64,000 nucleotides of DNA, taken from NCBI GenBank assembly GCA_038501785.1, contig JBAMJR010000492.1:103501-167500 (forward strand). Reading direction: 5' to 3'. Of the stretch, positions 57,863 through 64,000 are shown piece after piece. Every line of letters starts with the position of its first letter. Position 1 is the first letter of the stretch. The translations under genes and the position numbers were made by a program. Source of the DNA: Myoxocephalus aenaeus. Taxonomy: Eukaryota > Chordata > Actinopteri > Perciformes > Cottidae. The notes under the pieces are model-generated. The model worked only from the letters and a program-made list of their open reading frames with translations, had not been told where the DNA came from and searched no databases.

Positions 57863-58352
57863 CACGTATTATTACTGACGGTAATGAGCTTCTATACTTT
57901 TGACTTTCCCTGAGACGACTTGATTGGTTGATTCATTCCGTCGTTGCGTTTCATTTGAGCCGTTTGAAGAACTTTGCTCACAACATGAACCAACTTTTGA
58001 GAGTTGAACCGCATTTTATTTTGTAATTATTTTCATCCCATAATGACTTTTCATTTCAGTGTATGGGGGATTGTTTTGACCGCGTTTCAATCTTTGAAAA
58101 ATGTGACAGCTGGCTTGAAGACAACTAATTGTTGTCATTATTGTTTCAGATTACATTTCATCACTGAACCTTGAATGTATAAAAAAAAAAGAATTTTAAA
58201 GCAGCTTTTCATCATCGTGGTTGAAATCTTCACATGAATAAACATAACATACATAATCATAAAGTCATTACACTTTCAGCATTCATCGCTCCATTGTCTA
58301 CAACTTAACTTGATTAGTATTTGGGGATTTTTTTATTTGACTGTGTGTGTGC

Positions 58353-58356
<4 letters not shown>

Positions 58357-58425
<69 letters not shown>
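58357..58425. repeat. TA microsatellite
   Basis: (TA)n of about 68 bp in hoga1 intron 2. Confidence 0.95.
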
Positions 58426-58427
<2 letters not shown>

Positions 58428-58547
58428 CGTACATTGCCCTTGTCCCTGCTGTTATTACTATTTATGTGTAAGTACATGCAAAAAAAAAAAAAAAAAAAGC
58501 CAAAAACTTTGTGCGTACAACGTACTTGACCAATAAAAAGGTGAGTA

Positions 58548-58550
<3 letters not shown>

Positions 58551-58621
<71 letters not shown>
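58551..58621. repeat. AC microsatellite at hoga1 intron 2 donor
   Basis: About 70 bp of AC (TG on the transcript strand), starting within about 10 bases of the exon 2 donor. Confidence 0.95.
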
Positions 58622-58628
58622 AACCTAC

Positions 58629-58757
58629 ATTCACAGCCCGATCCGGCCATCAGCAGTTTGTCCGCGGGCATCGAACCCCTGACCGCCTTCACCACCTGCA
58701 CCCGCTCCTCCTCCGTGAGGTACGGGTACTCCCCGTTGGAGCCCTGCACCACCAGAC
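58629..58757 (-). CDS. hoga1: hoga1 exon 2
   Basis: Residues 73-115 plus one base, phase 1 to phase 1. Includes LVVQGSNGEYPYLTEEER (substrate-binding Ser79-Asn80) and LLMAGSGCE. Acceptor gtgttgcag; donor GAAT|GTAGGT. The intron then becomes a TG repeat within about 10 bases. Confidence 0.96.
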
Positions 58758-59521
58758 CTGCAACACACCTCACCGGCATCACTGCTGCTCCCTTCAAAGA
58801 GCGGCTTTACGTTCATTTATTTTATTTTTGTGTGCCATCTTTCGACTAAAGTGTAGATCCTCTTTGCAAAAGACAGCAGTAATAACAGCAGCAACACCAG
58901 AGACAGAAAGAAAAACCTTCATCACGCAGGAAGAACACAATAAGACCTTCATGTGATGTACAGAGAATATAATATAATATCAGTAATTATGGGAACTAAT
59001 AGCAGCAATAGACACAGTTTAGTAGCCGATATATAGACTAATAGCTTCAGCAGAGGTTTAAACATGCTTTGAGGCATTAGTGCACGACATAAACAAAGCA
59101 ATATAAATTATAATTGAAAATCAAGTATTGCAAAAATGTATAATAATAATTTAAATAGAAGTGTGGAAACATTACTATAGAAAATATGTATATACATGAA
59201 TGAAAAAGGAATGTTATAATATATGTATATAATTAATACAAACAATATATTATGATTCATAGAAATCAGATGTAATAGACATAGAAGACCACCAGAGGGC
59301 GACAACCCGCTGCAGGTGATTCTGCGTTTCCCCTGCATGCTGAACTTTGTCCTCTGCGCTCGAGTCCCTAAACAAACATGGCGGCTGCCGAGCAGCGACC
59401 CTCCGCAGGTTTTATGTCAAAGTGCAACAAGTTCACAAGGTCCGTCTCACTGACCCCGGAGGGGCCCGCGGACCCTACTTTGGGACCCGTTCCCATAGAA
59501 CCCCCTGTTGCTCGCTCTGAC
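58758..59521 (-). other. hoga1: hoga1 intron 1
   Basis: 764 bp, GTCAGA to TTGCAG. Contains a CTCF-like CCACCAGAGGGCGAC at 59289-59303 and a YY1-like AACATGGCGGC at 59377-59387. Confidence 0.9.
59289..59303 (+). promoter_or_regulatory. Single CTCF-like motif in hoga1 intron 1
   Basis: CCACCAGAGGGCGAC on the plus strand, outside any 73-bp array. Binding is inferred. Confidence 0.4.
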
Positions 59522-59738
59522 CTCTGAACGGGATCTGGTTGTACTTCTGCAGGTTCCCCTCCAGGCTCCCGTAGTCCACGTCCTCCTCGCGGGTGAACGG
59601 GGTCGCGATGGGCGGGTAGATCCCGCTGAGGTCCAGCAGCCGGGTCGCGGCCGCGCCGCTCTGGGTTCGTTTCCACGCGCACAGGTGACCCGCTGTGCGC
59701 GCGGCACGCAGAGCTCTCCACACCCGGACGCACTGCAT
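59522..59738 (-). CDS. hoga1: hoga1 exon 1 (start codon)
   Basis: Codes residues 1-72 and one base. MQCVRVWRALRAARTAG begins an Arg/Ala-rich, acid-poor leader of about 33 residues typical of a mitochondrial targeting peptide. The barrel then opens with DLSGIYPPIATPFT, where human has DIAGIYPPVTTPFT. The start is the first ATG that gives the leader; upstream frames run into a CA repeat. Donor AGAG|GTCAGA. Confidence 0.95.
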
Positions 59739-59960
59739 GGTGAAGCGGACTGAGGGAGCGAGCTGCTCGCGTGTGTGTGTGTGTGTGTGTGAGACTCTGA
59801 GCAGCTGCAGCAGACGAGGACAGTTAATCAATAATCCGCTTTAGTAAATATTGACTCGTTTGAAGTCAAAATGTTTTTTTTCCCCCAAAACGCAAAGTTA
59901 GTAACGTGTTGCTGCAGCAGCTCACAAGCCCCGCCCCCTCCGGAGCGGTAAGGGATCGTC
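59739..59960 (-). promoter_or_regulatory. hoga1 promoter region
   Basis: Immediately upstream of the start codon on the minus strand. A CA repeat (transcript strand) at 59772-59791 and a GC box (plus-strand ccgccccctcc at 59931) are the visible elements. No TATA box identified. Confidence 0.5.
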
Positions 59961-60064
59961 ATCAAAGCACGTCCTGCGGGACTCTGGAGCGCGTGCCCAC
60001 CTGCACGGGCACGAGGGCCCCAGGTGTCCGAGGTGGCAGGGCCCTGCATACCAACGAAGAAGAG

Positions 60065-60765
60065 ACTCACAACTCAAGAGAGACTCGACAACTAAAGAGA
60101 TACAAAACAATTACACAGAATATCTAATTAAACCAAAATAAAGACAAAACAACAAAATAATTAACCCATTGACCCAAAACAAGCACAAAGCAACACAAAA
60201 TGACACAAAACAACTACACAGAAAGTCAAATTAAACACAAATAAAGACAAAAACAATTAACCCATTGACCCAAAACAACTACAAAGAGACATACATTGAG
60301 CACAAAGAGACAGAAAACAACTATAAAGAGAGAGGAAACAACCGCAGACATAAATAACTACACAAAACAATCAACCAAGAGACACAACATGACAACAAAG
60401 AGACACAACAACTACGATAAGACACAAAACACCTACAAAGAGAAGGAACATGACTAAAATAAGATCAACATAACTACAAAAGGACCAAAACAATTGACCC
60501 ACTTAAACAAAACAACTACAAAGACACAACACCACAAAAAGATGCTTAACAACAACAACAAAGACACACAAAAACTACAACCAGACAAAAAAACACCTGC
60601 AAAGAGAATGAAAATGACTAAAATAAGGTGCAAAACAAGATAAAAAATAACTACAAAAAGACCAAAACAATTGACCCACAAAACTACAAAGACACGAAAA
60701 GATGCTTCACAACAACAAAGAGACACAAAACAGACACACACAAACAAAAAAAAATCATTATTGAC
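60065..60765. repeat. Degenerate CAAAGAGACACAAAACAACTA minisatellite
   Basis: About 700 bp of irregular repeats of acaactacaaagagacacaa, with 'caattgacccacttaaac'-type interruptions. A 105-residue minus-strand frame here is an artefact. Confidence 0.85.
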
Positions 60766-60785
60766 CGGCATTAGATATCAACATA

Positions 60786-60875
60786 ATAATAATAATAATA
60801 ATAATAATATATCTGACACTCATTCCAGGCTCTTGGAAATATAATACAAATATCAGTTTGTCGACCTTTCAGAAG

Positions 60876-60917
<42 letters not shown>
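60786..60917. repeat. TAA/TTA microsatellites
   Basis: (TAA)n at 60786-60809 and (TTA)n at 60879-60917 in opposite strand sense, about 70 bp apart. Confidence 0.92.
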
Positions 60918-60918
<1 letters not shown>

Positions 60919-61236
60919 GATTATTTTAGGAGTTGAAAACAAAATTAGTGTACAGAAACGTTCAAAAACCTAATTATTGCTTAATCTTAATCAAATGAGC
61001 GCCACATGTTACACGTGTGTGTTTGTGTTTGTTTGTCACACCAAACAGGAAGTAACAGTAAACATCTCATCAAGATGAACACACATAAGGAAAGTATGAA
61101 TAAGCACTGATTACAAACAGAAAGGCAGTTTCTCTGATATTATATTACATGAACCGCCATAGTGAATATGTTACTGTAACGCTCTGCTGCCACCCTGTGG
61201 ACACTCTGTGAGCTGCATCGACATAATCACTGAATA

Positions 61237-61242
<6 letters not shown>

Positions 61243-61309
<67 letters not shown>
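61243..61309. repeat. TA microsatellite
   Basis: (TA)n of about 66 bp. Confidence 0.95.
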
Positions 61310-61313
<4 letters not shown>

Positions 61314-62030
61314 ATTTTCAGGTTTTATAGCCAGTAGGAGTCACACAGATAATAGTTTATCATTATTGCTCCAGCCAGTTTTCTTTTTTTCCATTTAGAA
61401 GTTATCTTTGTGATATGTTCTGTGTACTTATTATTATTATATTACGTTGTTTTACGTCTTTATTCATTTTAAACCCACCCACAATGTTTCTCCTGAACTT
61501 CAGCATTTGTTCCTGTTTGAAGTCACAACATTGAAAGCGTGACGCTTCTCCCTAAAGAAATGTAATATAATTAAATAATTAAATATTAATGTACATGTAC
61601 TGATCATTGTTGGTGATCCTTTGATTTGCAATAAGAGCAGCTCAGATGAATAAATCAGGTTCCAATACCAGACTAGTTACTGTGTAAAAGTACCAGGATG
61701 TTGTGCTTTCTGGTTATTATGACCCACAATCCTTTGCACAGCAGACGTATGAGCAAAAGGGTCAAAGAGGAAGTAACATGTTTTGCGGTGTTTGTTTTTT
61801 CCTTTTCAAGAGGAAACTTTTTTGGGGGGATTTTTTTTTAATAGAACAAATTGCATAAATACATAAATTGTCAATAATAAACAACACAATACAAACATTC
61901 AAACTAACATGTCAGGAGGGAAACCACAGAGGATGAGAAAGACAACAGAAATAAAAGCATAAAGAATAAAAAAGTAAATAAATAGGCACAAATTATGATT
62001 GCGTAATTACATAAATATATTTATACAGCT
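61310..62030. other. Intergenic, no gene recognised
   Basis: AT-rich, no feature identified. Confidence 0.5.
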
Positions 62031-62034
62031 TTCA

Positions 62035-62765
62035 CACATGAAGCATAGACTTCTATACAACCAGAGGAGTCTCCCCCTGGTGGTCAGGAGAGAGAATGCA
62101 GCTTTAACACATGAAGCATATACTTCTATACAACCAGAGGAGTCGCCCCCTGGTGGTCAGGAGAGAGAATGCAGCTTTAACACATGAAGCATATACTTCT
62201 ATACAACCAGAGGAGTCGCCCTCTGGTGGTCAGGAGAGAGAATGCAGCTTTAACAAATGAAGCATAGACTTCTATACAACCAGAGGAGTCGCCCCCTGGT
62301 GGTCAGGAGAGAGAATACAGCTTTAACACATGAAGCATATACTTCTATACAACCAGAGGAGTCGCCCCCTGGTGGTCAGGAGAGAGAATGCAGCTTTAAC
62401 ACATGAAGCATATACTTCTATACAACCAGAGGAGTCTCCCCCTGGTGGTCAGGAGAGAGAATGCAGCTTTAACACATGAAGTATATACTTCTATACAACA
62501 GAGGAGTCTCCCCCTGGTGGTCAGGAGAGAGAATGCAGCTTTAACACATGAAGTATATACTTCTATACAACAGAGGAGTCTCCCCCTGGTGGTCAGGAGA
62601 GAGAATGCAGCTTTAACACATGAAGCATAGACTTCTATACAACCAGAGGAGTCTCCCCCTGGTGGTCAGGAGAGAGAATGCAGCTTTAACACATGAAGCA
62701 TAGACTTCTATACAACCAGAGGAGTCGCCCCCTGCTGGTCAGGAGAGAGAATGCAGCTTTCTGTT
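62035..62765 (-). repeat. 73-bp tandem array, 10 units (cluster 6)
   Basis: Largest cluster, with the CTCF-like motif on the minus strand. Plus-strand cores alternate between GTCGCCCCCTGGTGG and GTCTCCCCCTGGTGG; two units lack one base in the 'tacaaccag' part. Unlike clusters 1, 2, 4 and 5 it lacks the family head. Lies about 0.9 kb upstream of the cnnm1 start codon. Confidence 0.93.
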
Positions 62766-63260
62766 TAACCATTAATAAACACTCATGGATCTCCCGATGT
62801 TGATACACTGTGCAGTAATACAGATTTTTTTTTTTCTTACAAAAGTGAATGAAGTCAGCAGTTGTAAATGTGATTAAAGTCCAACTTTCCAAACTTTCCC
62901 AGGAGTTTGAAGGTCAAACTGTTTCATTGAATGGTTCCTGATTAAAGTGACATGCAGGAGGATAAGCAGCTATAACTGATCTACAGAGTAAGTTATGTAA
63001 TACCTGTTGGTTTCATCTAAAGTGCCTAAACAGCAAGGCAAGAAGTTACTTTAGGAATAATATAAACGAAACACTTTATTTAAAAAAATATATAATATAT
63101 TTGTAAGTAATGAGCCAGTTAACACACATCAGTGGAAAGAAGAATATCTTTAAAACACAATGATTTCACTACAAATCAGTGATTGAGCTCAAATAACTAA
63201 AAACTAGAGCCGAGTATCACAGAGAGCTCGAGGCTATTATTGGAAAGTTACGTCACGGCG
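62766..63260. other. cnnm1 upstream flank
   Basis: No exon or repeat recognised. Confidence 0.45.
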
Positions 63261-63266
63261 CAGTGG

Positions 63267-63495
<229 letters not shown>

Positions 63496-63623
63496 AGAAC
63501 ATCGCACAGTCAGCTGAGAGCTGCGTGGCCCCGCCCTCTCCCTCCCCACATGGACCGGAACCACGCAGCGCCACGTGACCCCGCGGCTCGGGGCTGATCG
63601 AGCCCCCCGCCTCACACCGCATC

Positions 63624-64000
63624 ATGGCAGCGGAGGATGCGGCCGCGCCGCGGTCCCGGAGAACCGGAGCCCCTCCGCGCTCCCCGGCCCGGCTGCTGCT
63701 GCTCTCCCTGGCCGCCGGCGCACTGCTGCTCCCGGCCCCGGCGCTCGGCTTGCTGGGCTTCCGCCCGGAGGAGACCGGCGCGGAGCTGTCCGTGGCGGAC
63801 GGGGTGCTGAAAGCCACCGAGGGGACCCGCTTCATGCTGCGGGTTTACTACTCCACGTCCCCGCAGAGGCTCAACCGCACCGCGGCGACCCGCGCCAACA
63901 ACGCCGCGCCCTGGATCGCCTTCATCGAGGAGCCGACCCCCGGGCGGGAGGGACAGGTGCACCCGAAGCGGAACATGTGCATGGACAAGAACGCCAGGAC
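63624..64000 (+). CDS. cnnm1: cnnm1-like, first exon, 5' part (cut by window edge)
   Basis: Open from ATG 63624 to the window end, 125 codons visible. CNNM (ancient conserved domain / cyclin M) proteins are CBS-pair membrane proteins related to Mg transporters. The leader has an Arg/Pro-rich start and a hydrophobic signal segment (LLLLSLAAGALLLPAPALG, about residues 23-41). LLGFRPEETG then V..GVLKATEGTRFMLRVYY follows; human CNNM1 has GLRPEDT and a similar GG.LRAAEGT..LLRVY. CNNM2 and CNNM4 differ more. CNNM1 also lies in human 10q24. The transmembrane (DUF21) and CBS parts would be to the right. Confidence 0.85.
   Translation, partial: MAAEDAAAPRSRRTGAPPRSPARLLLLSLAAGALLLPAPALGLLGFRPEETGAELSVADGVLKATEGTRFMLRVYYSTSPQRLNRTAATRANNAAPWIAFIEEPTPGREGQVHPKRNMCMDKNAR

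Larger units (their letters stand above)
41841..59738 (-). other. hoga1: hoga1 gene (coding span, 7 exons)
   Basis: Mitochondrial 4-hydroxy-2-oxoglutarate aldolase, which splits 4-hydroxy-2-oxoglutarate into pyruvate and glyoxylate at the last step of hydroxyproline breakdown. The spliced frame is 990 nt (217+129+128+135+97+134+150) = 329 residues plus stop; human is 327. It is a class I aldolase of the DHDPS/NAL family: substrate motif QGSNGE at 77-82, Tyr170 in VVLYSVPANTG (human Tyr168), Schiff-base Lys198 in GLKDSGGD (human Lys196), AGSAGF at 223-228. All introns are GT-AG and phases agree. Human loss of function causes primary hyperoxaluria type 3. Predicted intact and functional. Confidence 0.97.

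Noticed and set aside
62035..62765. CRISPR-like regular array
   Set aside because: Units are contiguous 73-bp repeats without unique spacers, in a vertebrate genome; it is a tandem repeat.

Overview
This is a vertebrate nuclear window, most likely from a teleost fish. Genes have short exons in long introns with GT-AG (once GC-AG) splice sites. The DNA between exons is crowded with long dinucleotide microsatellites, minisatellites and small DNA transposons of the kinds common in percomorph fishes. Nothing prokaryotic or viral was recognised. Species cannot be named from the sequence.

Three protein genes can be supported. (1) morn4, plus strand, four coding exons (9184-9250, 18774-18888, 21077-21186, 22643-23232), encodes four MORN repeats and the family's C-terminal segment. 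Its last exon carries an in-frame 459-bp Gly/Pro tandem repeat that doubles the predicted protein to 293 residues. (2) hoga1, minus strand, seven exons from 59738 down to 41841, encodes a complete 329-residue mitochondrial 4-hydroxy-2-oxoglutarate aldolase with its Schiff-base lysine and proton-relay tyrosine intact. (3) The 5' end of a cnnm1-like gene, plus strand, starts at 63624 and runs off the right edge. morn4 and hoga1 are convergent, as they are in human 10q24, and CNNM1 also lies in 10q24, so this is a compacted piece of conserved synteny. The three genes do not share a pathway: morn4 is a myosin-III/actin adaptor, hoga1 acts in hydroxyproline-glyoxylate catabolism, and cnnm1 is a CBS-pair membrane protein of the Mg-transport-related family.

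Layout: 1-9 kb holds repeats, a CpG-rich stretch (3.4-4.6 kb) and a second promoter-like stretch (7.45-7.7 kb) upstream of morn4. 9.2-23.2 kb is morn4, whose 9.5-kb first intron contains a pyrimidine tract, a hAT transposon with a perfect 8-bp target duplication, possible conserved non-coding DNA and a 30-bp near-perfect palindrome. 23.2-41.8 kb is the intergenic space between the two 3' ends, with satellites, a 1.55-kb terminal-inverted-repeat element containing a second nested element, and several enhancer-like stretches. 41.8-59.7 kb is hoga1, whose introns hold palindromic TA-flanked MITEs, a mosaic duplication and a satellite of YY1-like motifs. 59.7-63.6 kb is the hoga1/cnnm1 interval with the largest 73-bp array and a CT-rich tract.

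The most striking non-coding feature is a dispersed 73-bp tandem unit, 33 copies in six clusters. Most units carry a close match to the CTCF core motif; the clusters lie on both strands in an arrangement that brackets morn4 and the hoga1 promoter. A separate satellite inside hoga1 repeats a YY1-like motif about 20 times. Most long open frames in the window are by-products of simple repeats and were discarded.
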